This document shows positions 17,333 through 25,764 of a stretch of 28,009 nucleotides of DNA, in pieces (position 1 is the stretch's first letter; each line of letters begins with the position of its first letter). The translations under genes and the position numbers were made by a program. Origin of the DNA: Albimonas sp051747505 (GTDB lineage: Bacteria > Pseudomonadota > Alphaproteobacteria > Rhodobacterales > Rhodobacteraceae); the NCBI GenBank assembly GCA_051747505.1, contig JBNJGE010000020.1, forward strand, positions 1-28,009. The letters are read 5' to 3'. The notes beneath the pieces are model-generated. The model ran no database searches, had not been told where the DNA came from, and was given only the letters and a program-made list of their open reading frames with translations.

Positions 17333-18781
17333 TCATTTGGCATCCTTGCGCCGGTCGATCAGCCGCCGCGGCTTGCCCTCGCGCCCGAGATTGGCTTTCT
17401 CGTCCAGCGCGCCCTCCTCGACCAGCACCACGTCCACCTTCAGCCCGAGATCGGCCTGAAGACGCGCCTCCATGTGCTCCTTGAGCCCGTCGAGCGCGCC
17501 CGCGTCGCGGCGCACCTCGACCTCGACGGTCAGCGTGTCGCGGATCACCCGGTCCTTGACCGTGCGCTCGGCGATGCAGATCCATTCGCCGGTGGCGCGC
17601 GGGTCGCTTTTCACGGCGCTCAGGCATCCCATCGGGTAGATGTTGTTGCCGCGGATCTTCACCATGTCGTCGCTGCGGCCCAGGAAGTGGTCCATGCGCC
17701 GGAACTGGCTGCCCAGCGCGCTCGTCTTTCCCTCGGCGATGATCCGGCCGAGGTCGCGCAGGTTGAAGCGGATGAGCGGCGGGATGCCCCGGAAGAGCGA
17801 GGTCGCCACCAGGTTCCCGCTCTCGCCGGGGGCGACGGGACGGCCGGTCTCGGTGTCCAGCACCTCGATGTAGATGCAGTCCTCCATCAGGTAGAGCCCG
17901 TCCTGATCGGGCCCCTCGAAGGAGGCGTGGGAGATCTCGTTGGTCCCGTAATTGTCGTAGACCGGGCAGCCGTAGAGCGACTCCAGCTCCTTGCGCAGCG
18001 CGCCGTCCGTGTCCGGGCCGAGATAGCTGGGGATGAAGGACAGCCCGAGCTCCTTAATGTCCCGCCCGAACTCGTCCCGCGCCACCTTGGCGAGCTGGGT
18101 GAGGTATTCGGGAAAGCTCATGATGATGTCGGCGCCGTAGTCGAAGGCGATCTCGACCTGCCGAAGGCTGGGCGTGACCACGCCGCTGCCGGTGGTGATG
18201 GGCATCACCCCGAGATAGTTGTGCGCCCCGAGGTAGTGGACCCAGGCGAGGTTGGCGAGCGAGCAGGTCGCCGGGATCTGCATGACATGCCCGGGCCGCG
18301 CCCCCTGAATGTAGAGGCTGCGCGCCGCCTGCAGGCCGTTCATCTCCCATTCCAGCGCCCCGAAAAGGGTCGGGCGCGGCTTGCCGGTGGTGCCCCCGCT
18401 GCTCTGCATCTTGAGCGGGTTGCGGGTCATCTCGTCCCGGTAGTCGATGCCGGTGACGGTGCCGAACGGGGGCGAGGCCTTCTGGCTGTCCTTGATGTCG
18501 TCGGAGTTGAAGGTCGGCAGCTTGACGATGTCGTCGAGCGAGCGGACGTCCCCCGGCTCCAGCCCCGCTTCGCGCCAGCGCTCGGCATAGAAGGCGTTGC
18601 TCCAGCCCGTCTCCATCACCTTCAGGAAGCGTTCGTTCTGCAACTCCCGCACGCGCTCGGCGGGCCATTTGAAGATGGTCTCCGCATAGACGTCGGGCGC
18701 GGGGAATTCCCGGTCGAACCACTCCCAGTCTATGGCGTTCCGATACAGCGGCAGCTTCGTCCGCATGGGCCGATCGAGCAT
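17333..18781 (-). CDS. PaaK-like (phenylacetate-CoA ligase family) adenylate-forming enzyme
   Basis: A 482-residue member of the phenylacetate-CoA ligase family, a branch of adenylate-forming enzymes distinct from the FadD-like ligase next door. Seen: SSGGTTGKPRPT P-loop (127-138), DNYGTNE (adenine site), RFNLRDLGRI, and the C-terminal RSDDMVKIRGNNIYP followed by an ACT-like domain. These enzymes activate aryl or arylacetic acids such as phenylacetate, benzoate derivatives or amino-aromatic acids. The substrate here is not known; it may be an aromatic relative of the compound handled by the neighbouring operon. The ATG follows GGGAGGA. The gene is divergent from the TetR gene, and they share a 192-base intergenic region with operator site 3. 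Confidence 0.88.
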   Translation of the reverse strand: MLDRPMRTKLPLYRNAIDWEWFDREFPAPDVYAETIFKWPAERVRELQNERFLKVMETGWSNAFYAERWREAGLEPGDVRSLDDIVKLPTFNSDDIKDSQKASPPFGTVTGIDYRDEMTRNPLKMQSSGGTTGKPRPTLFGALEWEMNGLQAARSLYIQGARPGHVMQIPATCSLANLAWVHYLGAHNYLGVMPITTGSGVVTPSLRQVEIAFDYGADIIMSFPEYLTQLAKVARDEFGRDIKELGLSFIPSYLGPDTDGALRKELESLYGCPVYDNYGTNEISHASFEGPDQDGLYLMEDCIYIEVLDTETGRPVAPGESGNLVATSLFRGIPPLIRFNLRDLGRIIAEGKTSALGSQFRRMDHFLGRSDDMVKIRGNNIYPMGCLSAVKSDPRATGEWICIAERTVKDRVIRDTLTVEVEVRRDAGALDGLKEHMEARLQADLGLKVDVVLVEEGALDEKANLGREGKPRRLIDRRKDAK

Positions 18782-18945
18782 GGCGTTCCTCCCTTCGCCA
18801 GCCTGCGGGGGGCCTGTTCCCGACCTCTCCACGCCGCCGGCCTGCGGCGCCCGGGGACGGCCGCTCCGCCCCTCTCGCCGCCGTTGATCGTCGACGCCGG
18901 GCGGTCGGATCGGCGCGCCCGCGTTGACGCGACGAGAGATCATCT

Positions 18946-18964
18946 TTCTAATGAGCGTTAGATT
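18946..18964 (+). promoter_or_regulatory. Operator site 3, in front of the TetR gene
   Basis: TTCTAATGAGCGTTAGATT contains the near-palindrome CTAATGAGCGTTAG and fits the pattern of sites 1 and 2. It ends 9 bases before the TetR start, so bound protein would block its transcription. It lies 165 bases from the start of the divergent PaaK-like gene. Confidence 0.6.
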
Positions 18965-18973
18965 CAATAGGCG

Positions 18974-19618
18974 ATGCGCATGTCCGGCAGACGACGATCC
19001 AGGGCGCTCGAGGGCCAGCCGAAGAAGGCGGACGTCACGCGTCAGCAGATCCTGACGGCGGCCGCGCAGTTGTTCAGCGAGAAGGGCTACGAGGGGACCA
19101 CGCTGCGCGACGTGGCCGAGCGGGTGAGCCTGCGCCCGGCGAGCGTCTACTACCACTTCGACTCGAAGGAGCGGATCCTGGACGAGGTGCTGGACGCCGG
19201 CGTCGCCCACATCAAGCGGGACGTCGAGCAGGCGCTCGCCGAGGCGTCGCCCTCGGACGGCTTCCGCGCGCGGTTCCACGCCGCGGTCCGCGCCCATCTC
19301 AGGGTCATGCTCGGCCGGCGGAAGGAGGCGAGCGACTACATCCGCGTCTACGCGAAGCTTCCGCCGTCGGCGAAGGTCCGCGGCCGGCGCAGGCGACGCG
19401 AATACGCGCAGGTCTGGGCGGACCTGCTCGCCGACGCCCAGGCGGCCGGAGACATCGCGCCCGAAATCGAGCTGAATCTCTACGTCCCGCTGCTTCTGGG
19501 GGGCATGAACCGCGCGACGGAATGGTATGGTCCGACGCTCGGCGGGGTGGAGGAGCTCGCCCGCCTCGTGACGCGGCTGTTTCTCGATGGCGCCCGGAAC
19601 CCGCCGGCGGCGCAATGA
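18974..19618 (+). CDS. TetR-family transcriptional regulator
   Basis: A 214-residue regulator. The N-terminal TetR helix-turn-helix is clear at residues 22-70: TRQQILTAAAQLFSEKGYEG, then TTLRDVAERVSLRPASVYYH, then FDSKERIL. The rest is an all-helical ligand-binding domain ending at DGARNPPAAQ. Basic residues at the extreme N-terminus may add DNA contacts. Proteins of this sort in CoA-ligase clusters usually respond to an acyl-CoA and repress catabolic and uptake genes. Three matching operator-like sites, including one at its own promoter, support autoregulation and control of cluster 1; this is inference. The start may be the first ATG or the one two codons later; the ribosome site is weak. 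Confidence 0.85.
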   Translation: MRMSGRRRSRALEGQPKKADVTRQQILTAAAQLFSEKGYEGTTLRDVAERVSLRPASVYYHFDSKERILDEVLDAGVAHIKRDVEQALAEASPSDGFRARFHAAVRAHLRVMLGRRKEASDYIRVYAKLPPSAKVRGRRRRREYAQVWADLLADAQAAGDIAPEIELNLYVPLLLGGMNRATEWYGPTLGGVEELARLVTRLFLDGARNPPAAQ

Positions 19619-19636
19619 GGGTAGCGCAATGAGGGT
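19610..19636 (+). repeat. 14-base tandem repeat at the TetR stop codon
   Basis: GCGCAATGAGGGT occurs at 19610-19622 and again at 19624-19636, the first copy containing the TetR stop codon. It looks like a local duplication. Confidence 0.5.
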
Positions 19637-19643
19637 CTCGCGC

Positions 19644-19661
19644 GGACCGCTGGCGCGGTCC
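19644..19661 (+). terminator. Stem-loop after the TetR gene
   Basis: GGACCGC and GCGGTCC form a perfect 7-bp stem with a TGGC loop, 26 bases past the TetR stop. No T-tract follows. Confidence 0.4.
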
Positions 19662-19761
19662 TGCCCCGAGACCGGGTCCGGGTCCCCTGCAGGCTCGCGG
19701 ATTTGATCAGGTTGCCGGGCGCGGGCCCGCAGGGCGATCCATCCACGGCAGAGTGATGGTT

Positions 19762-19956
19762 CTACGGACAGAGCCTCGCCAGCAGGTTGCGCACGTTCGA
19801 CACATGCCACCGCCCGCCCCGGCGGGTCAGCATCCCCCGCTCGTTCAAGGCCTCGGCGAGGCCGCGAAGGCTTGTCACGCCGTCGGCCCGGAGCTCGGCG
19901 ATCACCGGCGCCAGGTTGCGCGCGAAGGCGACGGCGGTCACTGCAATGAGCCGCAC
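19762..19956 (-). pseudogene. Serine recombinase C-terminal fragment
   Basis: A 64-codon frame whose part from AFARNLAPVIAELRADGVTS to the end, with LRGLAEALNERGMLTRRGG and RWHVSNVRNLLAR, matches the C-terminal end of resolvase/invertase-type site-specific recombinases, in which this segment is a helix-turn-helix DNA-binding tail. The catalytic N-terminal domain (with its active Ser) is absent: upstream sequence on the same strand stops matching near base 19930. It is therefore a remnant, probably of a phage or genomic-island recombinase that was deleted. It lies directly downstream of the spanin genes on the same strand. Confidence 0.65.
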
Positions 19957-20137
19957 GACCGGCGCGAGAAGATCGCCGGCAGCGGCGACTGGTTGCCGAG
20001 CCGCCCGGCTTCCGGCGCATCGTCGAAGAGCCGCCGCATCGCCTCCGCCGCCATGGCGTTTGCGAAGGGGTTGCAGATCCCGGCATTCTGCCTGGCGCCG
20101 GCAAGCTTCGCCCAGCCTCCTGCTGTACGCGCGAGCC

Positions 20138-20386
20138 TCACCGGCACGCCCGCGCCTGCTCCCGCATCACCGCGTAGTCACTGAGCATCCGCACGACCGC
20201 CGATCCCTCCGGCAGCGTCTCCACCTCGTCAGCGGCCCGCGCCAGGAACGCGCGGTCGTACTCCACGACCGGCGGACACACCGCCGCGGCCGGCTCCGTA
20301 CCGCCCGTCGCGCATCCGCCGAGCAAGCTCGCCGCGATCACGAGGCCGGCGGGCCGCGGCCTCCAGCATGCGTTTGCGCACCGCAT
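20138..20386 (-). CDS. Rz1-like outer-membrane spanin lipoprotein
   Basis: An 82-residue phage lysis lipoprotein (o-spanin). After MRCANACWRPR comes a hydrophobic stretch ending in a lipobox, AASLLGGC, so Cys25 would be lipid-modified and anchored in the outer membrane. The mature part, VCPPVVEYDRAFLARAADEV and ETLPEGSAVVRMLSDY, matches alphaproteobacterial phage Rz1-like proteins. It would meet the i-spanin across the periplasm and fuse the membranes at lysis. The ATG has GGAGAGGA just upstream. The gene starts inside the i-spanin gene in another frame and runs 91 bases past it, the overlapping type of Rz/Rz1 arrangement. No endolysin or holin is recognised nearby, so the pair is an orphan of a deleted prophage. 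Confidence 0.7.
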   Translation of the reverse strand: MRCANACWRPRPAGLVIAASLLGGCATGGTEPAAAVCPPVVEYDRAFLARAADEVETLPEGSAVVRMLSDYAVMREQARACR

Positions 20387-20501
20387 CGTTCCTCTCCAGC
20401 TGTTCGAGACGCTCCGCCAGCCGCCCGGCCCGTTCGCCGGCGCGGCGTACGGCAAGGAGGAAGAGCAGGACGGCGAACGCGATCGCCGCCCACCGCGCCA
20501 A
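20229..20501 (-). CDS. Rz-like inner-membrane spanin
   Basis: A protein of about 90 residues with one N-terminal membrane helix (ARWAAIAFAVLLFLLAV), then a charged helical, coiled-coil-like stretch (RRAGERAGRLAERLEQLERN) and a closing DRGELARRMRDGRY typical of phage i-spanins. This N-in, coiled-coil periplasmic layout is that of Rz. No ATG is available in frame near the membrane segment; the TTG at 20501 is used, with AAGGA about 12 bases upstream. A start lost through a one-base change is possible, since an ATG at 20521 lies in the other frame. The tail after DGRY is probably shaped by the overlap with the o-spanin gene. Confidence 0.55.
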   Translation of the reverse strand: MARWAAIAFAVLLFLLAVRRAGERAGRLAERLEQLERNDAVRKRMLEAAARRPRDRGELARRMRDGRYGAGRGGVSAGRGVRPRVPGAGR

Positions 20502-20940
20502 CCCGAGGAGATCCTTCTCATGGCCTTCGGGCGGGACGCCGCGGCTGAAATGGCGATCCGCATCGAGGACAGGACCGGCGCGGCCGTCGCCGCGATGACC
20601 TTCCACGCGCTCGGCTACGCGATCATCCGGATCCGGAGGGCCTCTTCGCTTAATGCCCACTGACTGGATTTTTGCTCCGCCATCCTGGCCGGTTTTTCGC
20701 TCGCCGTTGACAGAGTGCGGGGACGCCCCCGTCGGCGAAGTTCGAGCAGTCGCCGTCAGGACCAAAGTCGCCGCGAGGATGGCCTACGGTTGTCGGGCGA
20801 GGGGCCACCGAACCTCGGACAGGCCGATGCAGCGATTGCGCGCCAGCCTCCGGGACGTCAGGCGACCTGAAGCCGGGGGACGGGCGGGGGATCCGGCCGG
20901 TGCGAGCCGGCCGAATCCGGTGTCAGGCGAGGGGCGCGGG
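20502..20940. other. Intergenic region without a recognised gene
   Basis: About 440 bases between the spanins and the second binding-protein gene. Short frames exist on both strands (for example a plus-strand frame of about 47 codons from 20521), but none has recognised motifs or a convincing ribosome site. A stem-loop at 20894-20913 is listed separately. Confidence 0.5.
20894..20913 (-). terminator. Stem-loop downstream of the cluster 2 binding-protein gene
   Basis: CGGCCGG and CCGGCCG form a 7-bp stem with a TGCGAG loop, starting 27 bases after the stop of the binding-protein gene on the minus strand. No T-tract follows. Confidence 0.45.
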
Positions 20941-22164
20941 TCAGCGCCCGCCGAAGGCGGGCACGGGGAAGACCGCTTCGGCGGTGGCGACCTCGGGGGG
21001 GTAGACCACTTCCAGGCCGTCGGGCTGCTGCTGCATCACCACGAATTCCATGCTGACCTGCTTGCCGGTCTCTTCGATCTGGTAGGGGCCGGTCATAACG
21101 GTCATCTCGCCGGAAAGGTCGAGGGCCGCGGCCTTGAGGTCGGCGGCCTCGAGGCTGTCGGCCTGCCTGATGATCTCCTCCATCACCACGCCGGCGCCGT
21201 AGGCCAGCGCGGTCTGGAAGTCGGCGGTGTAGGACGCGTCAGGGTAGAGGGCGTCGTAGCGCGCCATCATCTCCGCGCGCGTCAGGCCGGCGGTGACGTC
21301 CCAGTTCACCTTGGGGTGCAGGAGGGTCTGGCTGAAGATGTAGTCGGCGTCCTGCCCGATCTCGAGGAACTGGGGCTGCGAGCCGTAGAACAGGCCGACC
21401 CCGTCGAAATTCGCCGACAGCTCGCGCAGCTGGCGGGCGAGGATCATCTGGTCGCCCTCGTAGGAGGTCGGGTAGAAGACGTCCGCGCCGGAGGCCAGCG
21501 CCTTCTGGATCAGGATGGAGTAGTCCTTGGTGCCCGGCGCGAAGCTCTCGACCATGGTGACGTCCATGCCGAGCTCCTCGGCGATGTCCACCGCGCCCTG
21601 GGCGATGCCGGTGGGGAAGGGCTCGTCGAGATGGGCGATGGCGATCGACTCCGCGCCCATGGCGTGGAAGGCCTTCACGGTCGGCTGGCCGAGCAGGGAG
21701 GCGGCGATCTGGGTGCCGGAGACGATGTAGTCGTAGCCCTGCTCGTAGATGGAATCCGCCGAGGCCGACCAGATCATCATGAACTTGTCGAACTGCTCGG
21801 TGGTGTTGGCCGCTGCGCCGGTGAGCGTGGAGCCGAAGGGACCGAAGAGGACGTCGACTTCCTCCTCCTTGATCAGCGTCTCGTAGACGCGGGGGACGAG
21901 GGTCTTGTCGCTGCGGTCATCGAGGGCGACGAGTTCGATCATGCGCTTCTCGCCGCCAACCTCGATGCCGCCGCGCGAATTGACGTCGTCGATCCAGATC
22001 TTGAGCCCGCGCTCGCCCGACTGGGCCGCCAGCGCGAAGCGGCCGGTCTCGGAGACCGTCATGCCGATGCGGATGGGATCGGCGGCCTGGGCGGCCTGGG
22101 CCAGGCCGGCGCCGAGCGCCGCCGCGGCCGCGATGCGCATAGCCGCGCGTCTGGTGAAGTCCAT
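20941..22164 (-). CDS. Periplasmic substrate-binding protein of the cluster 2 importer
   Basis: A 407-residue type I periplasmic binding protein (Peripla_BP_6 family). The signal MDFTRRAAMRIAAAAALGAG carries a twin-arginine-like TRRAAM and a cut site near AQA, so Tat export is possible. Family features follow: IRIGMTVSETGRFALAAQSG, WIDDVNSRGGIEVGG and DVLFGPFGSTLTGAA. The start is fixed by AGAGGAGGT just upstream. The gene is divergent from livM-livH-livG-livF-amidase, with 189 bases between; sharing an amidase operon suggests that it binds an amide or an N-acyl compound. It is only distantly similar to the cluster 1 binding protein. Confidence 0.87.
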   Translation of the reverse strand: MDFTRRAAMRIAAAAALGAGLAQAAQAADPIRIGMTVSETGRFALAAQSGERGLKIWIDDVNSRGGIEVGGEKRMIELVALDDRSDKTLVPRVYETLIKEEEVDVLFGPFGSTLTGAAANTTEQFDKFMMIWSASADSIYEQGYDYIVSGTQIAASLLGQPTVKAFHAMGAESIAIAHLDEPFPTGIAQGAVDIAEELGMDVTMVESFAPGTKDYSILIQKALASGADVFYPTSYEGDQMILARQLRELSANFDGVGLFYGSQPQFLEIGQDADYIFSQTLLHPKVNWDVTAGLTRAEMMARYDALYPDASYTADFQTALAYGAGVVMEEIIRQADSLEAADLKAAALDLSGEMTVMTGPYQIEETGKQVSMEFVVMQQQPDGLEVVYPPEVATAEAVFPVPAFGGR

Positions 22165-22353
22165 TTCGATACCTCCTCTGTCTCTGCCTCGGCGCAGCCC
22201 GGACGGTTCCGCCGGGCCCGGGCTTGACACCCCCCGGACGGGCGTGCCCTCTCTTTGACCACTGAGCCGGCAGGCCCGAGAAAGCTGACGCGAATTTGGG
22301 CTTCGGTCAACGCCGGCTGACGCATCGGGCAGCAAGCAGGGGAGCAGGGGCGC
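22165..22353. promoter_or_regulatory. Divergent promoter region of cluster 2
   Basis: The 189 bases between the divergent binding-protein and permease genes must hold promoters for both. TTGAC stretches occur at about 22224 and 22255, and an inverted AGCCGGC/GCCGGCT pair spans about 22265-22318. The TTCTAA-type operator of cluster 1 is not found here, which argues for separate regulation. Confidence 0.45.
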
Positions 22354-23334
22354 ATGCACAGATCGGCACGGAAACAGGCCGCGCCGTCGGACGCAGCGGG
22401 GGCGAGACGGCTGCGGGCGGTGATCTGGTACGGGCTGATCGCGGTGATCGTGGCGCTGTGCGCCACCGCGCCGATGCGCGACGCCAACCTCTCCTTCTAT
22501 TTCGCCTTCATGATGTGGGCGACGCTGGCCACGGGCATCAACTTCATCGCCGGCTTCGCGGGCTACATGCCCTTCGGCTACGTCGCCTTCTACGGAGTGG
22601 GCGCCTACACGGCGGGCATCTGCGTGAAGCTGCTGGGAATCTCGCCGATCCTGGCGATTCCGCTGGCCGGCGCCACGGGCACGCTGCTGGGGCTGCTCTT
22701 CGCGCCGACGCTGCGGCTGGCCGGGGTGTATTTCGCGATCGTTAGCCTCTCGCTCGCCGTGATCATGCAGCGGGCGATCACCCTGCTGCCCGAGGAGATG
22801 ACAGGCGGCAGCCTCGGGCTCAATCTCGGGGCGCTTACCGAGCGCGAGAACGGCTATTTCGCCATGCTGATCGTGCTCGTGGCGGCGCTGGTCACGGCGT
22901 CCTGGCTGGCCAATTCACGGCTGGGCAAGGCGCTGCGCGCGATCCGCGACGACGCGCAGGCCGCCGACGCGATGGGCGTGAACATTGAGCGTACGCGGCT
23001 CAAGGCCTGGCTGCTATCCTCGCTCTTCGCCTCGCTGGCGGGGGGCGTGCAGGCTTGGTTCACCGGCGCCTTCGATCCCCAGACCGCCTTCGACGTGCTG
23101 GTGACGGCCAAGACGGTGATCTACGCGATGGCCGGGGGTCTGGGCACGGTGCTGGGGCCGGTCGTCGGCACGGTGGTGCTGGTCTGGGTGGACGACCTGA
23201 TCTGGCGCAGCTTCCCGGTGCTCAACAACTTCCTGCTGGGGCTGATCATCACCCTTCTGATCCTGTTCGCCCCGCGCGGCTTGGTCGGCACGCTGATGCA
23301 GCGCGCCCCGCGCCTGCGCGCCTACATCATGTAA
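22354..23334 (+). CDS. livM: ABC transporter permease, LivM type (cluster 2)
   Basis: A 326-residue inner-membrane permease. A basic 20-residue cytoplasmic leader precedes the first helix (VIWYGLIAVIVALCA). The LivM-type core is FIAGFAGYMPFGYVAFYGVG, and the coupling loop is RAIRDDAQAADAMGVNIERT. It ends in FAPRGLVGTLMQRAPRLRAY. Here livM precedes livH, the reverse of cluster 1. The ATG follows GGGGAGCAGGGG. A 15-base gap leads to livH. Confidence 0.88.
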   Translation: MHRSARKQAAPSDAAGARRLRAVIWYGLIAVIVALCATAPMRDANLSFYFAFMMWATLATGINFIAGFAGYMPFGYVAFYGVGAYTAGICVKLLGISPILAIPLAGATGTLLGLLFAPTLRLAGVYFAIVSLSLAVIMQRAITLLPEEMTGGSLGLNLGALTERENGYFAMLIVLVAALVTASWLANSRLGKALRAIRDDAQAADAMGVNIERTRLKAWLLSSLFASLAGGVQAWFTGAFDPQTAFDVLVTAKTVIYAMAGGLGTVLGPVVGTVVLVWVDDLIWRSFPVLNNFLLGLIITLLILFAPRGLVGTLMQRAPRLRAYIM

Positions 23335-23349
23335 GCGACGGGGGTTGAT

Positions 23350-24270
23350 GTGAGCACCATTCTTCTTCTCAACGGCCTCGTCGGCGGGATCGTGTTCGGC
23401 GCGATCTACGCGCTGATCGGGGTGAGCCTGAACGTGCTGGTCGGCGTGCTGCGCGTGGTGAACTTCGCGCATGGCGAGTTCATCCTGATCGGCTCATTCA
23501 TGACCTATGCGGCGCTGACGCTGCTGGGGGTGCATCCGCTCGTGGCGCTGCCGTTCGTGATGGCGGCCATGTTCGCCTTCGGCTACGCGCTCTACTTCCT
23601 GCTCATCCCGCGGCTGAGCCGGGCCGACGAGCCCGAGACCTCGAGCCTTCTGATGATGTTCGGCGTGTCGCTGATGATCATCTCAGCCCTGACCTGGGTG
23701 TTCGAGGCCGACATCCGGCCCGTGAATTTCAGTTTCGAGCCGATCAGCGTGGCGCTGCTGACAATCCCCGACGCCTTCGGCGAGGGGCGGCCGGGTCGCG
23801 TGATGGTGCCCACCGCGCGGCTGGTGGCGCTGGGCATCAACGTGGTGATGATCATCGCGCTGACCTGGTTCCTGTTCCGCACGCTTCCGGGCAAGGCGAT
23901 GCGCGCGGCGATCATGAACCGCGACGCGATCCAGATCGTGGGCATCGATGTCAACCGGCTGTCGGGCATGGCCTTTGGGCTGGCCTCGGCGCTCGCTGGG
24001 CTGACGGGGGTGATCCTGACCATGGTGGTGCCCTCGGTGGACCCCAACGGCGGCGCGGACCTGACGCTGATCGGCTTCATCGTCATCGTGCTCGGCGGGC
24101 TGGGCCACCCGGTCGGAGCGCTGGCGGCCGGAGTGCTGTTCGGGCTGGTCGAGCAGATATCGACCGTCTTCCTCTCCCAGGCCGCGGCCCAGATGCTGGG
24201 CTTTGTGATGCTGGTCGCCGTGGTGATGGTGCGCCCCGAAGGGCTGTTCGGACGCCGGAGGATGTCGTGA
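23350..24270 (+). CDS. livH: ABC transporter permease, LivH type (cluster 2)
   Basis: A 306-residue membrane permease with the LivH-type opening LLNGLVGGIVFGAIYALIGV and LRVVNFAHGEFILIG, the coupling loop RAAIMNRDAIQIVGIDVNRL, and the closing FIVIVLGGLGHPVGALAAGV. The start is GTG at 23350; an ATG two bases earlier meets TGA at once. Its stop overlaps the livG start by 4 bases (GTGA). Confidence 0.88.
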   Translation: MSTILLLNGLVGGIVFGAIYALIGVSLNVLVGVLRVVNFAHGEFILIGSFMTYAALTLLGVHPLVALPFVMAAMFAFGYALYFLLIPRLSRADEPETSSLLMMFGVSLMIISALTWVFEADIRPVNFSFEPISVALLTIPDAFGEGRPGRVMVPTARLVALGINVVMIIALTWFLFRTLPGKAMRAAIMNRDAIQIVGIDVNRLSGMAFGLASALAGLTGVILTMVVPSVDPNGGADLTLIGFIVIVLGGLGHPVGALAAGVLFGLVEQISTVFLSQAAAQMLGFVMLVAVVMVRPEGLFGRRRMS

Positions 24271-24992
24271 ACCAGACCCTGGACCCCATCCTCGAAATCT
24301 CCGGCCTCACCAAGCGCTTCGGTGGCCTCGTCGCGGTCAACGGCGTCGACATGACAGTCGGGCGTGGGCAGATCGTCGGGCTGATCGGCATCAACGGCGC
24401 CGGAAAGTCGACGCTGATGAACTGCATCAACGGCATCTACCGCATCGACGAGGGGAAGGTCGTGCTGAACGGGCGCGACGTGACCAACCTGACCCCGCAC
24501 GAGATCGCCAAGGCCGGGCTGGGCCGGACCTTCCAGGTGCCGCGGATCTTCCACCGCATGAGCCTGACCGACAACATGGTCGTGCCCATGCTGAACTCCG
24601 AGGAGAGCGACGCGGAGCTGGTGGCGCGGGCCGAGGCGGAGCTCAAGCGCGTGCAGCTCTACGACCTGCGGGGCAACAACGGCGAGGAGCTGTCGGGCGG
24701 GCAGCAGAAGCTGCTGGAGCTCGCCCGGGTCATCATGCTCGACCCGCCGCTGATCCTGCTGGACGAACCCTTCGCGGGCGTGAACCCCAGCCTGTGCCGG
24801 CTGATGATTTCGGAGGTCGAACGGCTGCGCGACCTAGGCAAGTCGGTGCTGCTGGTCAGCCACGACCTGACCTCGATCTACCAGCTCTCGGACTGGATCT
24901 ACGTGCTCAACCAGGGCGAGGTCATCGCCCAGGGGGGGGTGGACGCGGTGCGCGAGGACCCCGCCGTCATCGAAGCCTATCTGGGGAACTGA
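24267..24992 (+). CDS. livG: ABC transporter ATP-binding protein, LivG type (cluster 2)
   Basis: A 241-residue ATPase. Walker A is GINGAGKST (41-49), the signature is LSGGQQK, Walker B is LILLDEPFAGV, and the switch is LVSHDL with His. The LivG-type opening LTKRFGGLVAVNGV and closing IEAYLGN are present. Unlike cluster 1 LivG, the signature is the standard LSGGQ. The start is a GTG overlapping the livH stop; the livF gene begins 3 bases after its stop. Confidence 0.9.
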   Translation: MNQTLDPILEISGLTKRFGGLVAVNGVDMTVGRGQIVGLIGINGAGKSTLMNCINGIYRIDEGKVVLNGRDVTNLTPHEIAKAGLGRTFQVPRIFHRMSLTDNMVVPMLNSEESDAELVARAEAELKRVQLYDLRGNNGEELSGGQQKLLELARVIMLDPPLILLDEPFAGVNPSLCRLMISEVERLRDLGKSVLLVSHDLTSIYQLSDWIYVLNQGEVIAQGGVDAVREDPAVIEAYLGN

Positions 24993-24995
24993 TCC

Positions 24996-25757
24996 ATGAG
25001 TGAGAGCGAGACGCCCCAGGCCGAATTCGCCATCGAGATGGAGGACGTCCACGCCGCATATCAGGGCGACATCTCGGTGCTCAACGGCGTGAACCTGCGC
25101 GCGCGCAAGAACGCCATCACCGGGATCATAGGGCCGAACGGGGCGGGCAAGTCCACCGCGCTCAAGACCATGTACGGCTTCCTCAAGCCCAGCCGCGGCA
25201 CGGTGCGGTTGCGCGGGGAGGTGATCAACGGCCTGCCCCCGCACGAGATGGTCGCCCGCGGGGTGAGCTTCGTGCCGCAGAACCGCAGCCTGTTCAACGA
25301 TCTGTCGGTGGACGACAATCTGCGGCTGGGCTGCTGGAGCTTCCGAAAGGACAAGGGGCGGGTGGAGGCGGCGCTGGAGCGCGTCTACGCCCAGTTCCCC
25401 ATCCTGGCGGAGAAGCGCCACGACCAGGCCGGGAACATGAGCGGCGGCCAGCAGCGCTTCCTTGAGCTGGGGCGCAGCCTGGTGCTGGAGCCCGAGATCA
25501 TGATGCTGGACGAGCCCACGGCGATGATCGCGCCCAAGATCAGCCGGGAGCTCTACGAGTTCATCTCGGGCCTGCCCGAGGAGGGAATCACGGTGATCCT
25601 CGTGGACCAGAACGTGCGGCAATGCGCGGCGGTCTCGGACCACATCGTGGTGCTGGACCTGGGCGCCACGCGGGCGGAGGGGGATCGGGAGAGCTTTGGC
25701 GACGACGACGCCCTGCGCGAGATGATCCAGGAATGGCTGGACTACCAGATCGACTGA
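24996..25757 (+). CDS. livF: ABC transporter ATP-binding protein, LivF type (cluster 2)
   Basis: A 253-residue ATPase with Walker A GPNGAGKST (46-54), signature MSGGQQR, Walker B IMMLDEPTAM and VDQN at the switch position. The C-terminus is longer than usual and ends in FGDDDALREMIQEWLDYQID in place of the common EAYLG, an uncommon tail for LivF. It lies between livG (3-base gap) and the amidase gene (7-base gap), so the importer and the amidase are made from one transcript. Confidence 0.88.
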   Translation: MSESETPQAEFAIEMEDVHAAYQGDISVLNGVNLRARKNAITGIIGPNGAGKSTALKTMYGFLKPSRGTVRLRGEVINGLPPHEMVARGVSFVPQNRSLFNDLSVDDNLRLGCWSFRKDKGRVEAALERVYAQFPILAEKRHDQAGNMSGGQQRFLELGRSLVLEPEIMMLDEPTAMIAPKISRELYEFISGLPEEGITVILVDQNVRQCAAVSDHIVVLDLGATRAEGDRESFGDDDALREMIQEWLDYQID

Positions 25758-25764
25758 GGCGCAC

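Noticed and set aside
19957..20137. A minus-strand frame between the recombinase tail and the o-spanin (part of 19938-20147)
   Set aside because: No recognised motif; it may be a fragment of another phage gene, but nothing supports a call.
23328..23345. GTAAGCG near the end of livM2 as an IS66 terminal repeat
   Set aside because: It is a chance match at the livM2 stop codon; no transposase or second end is near and the operon is intact.
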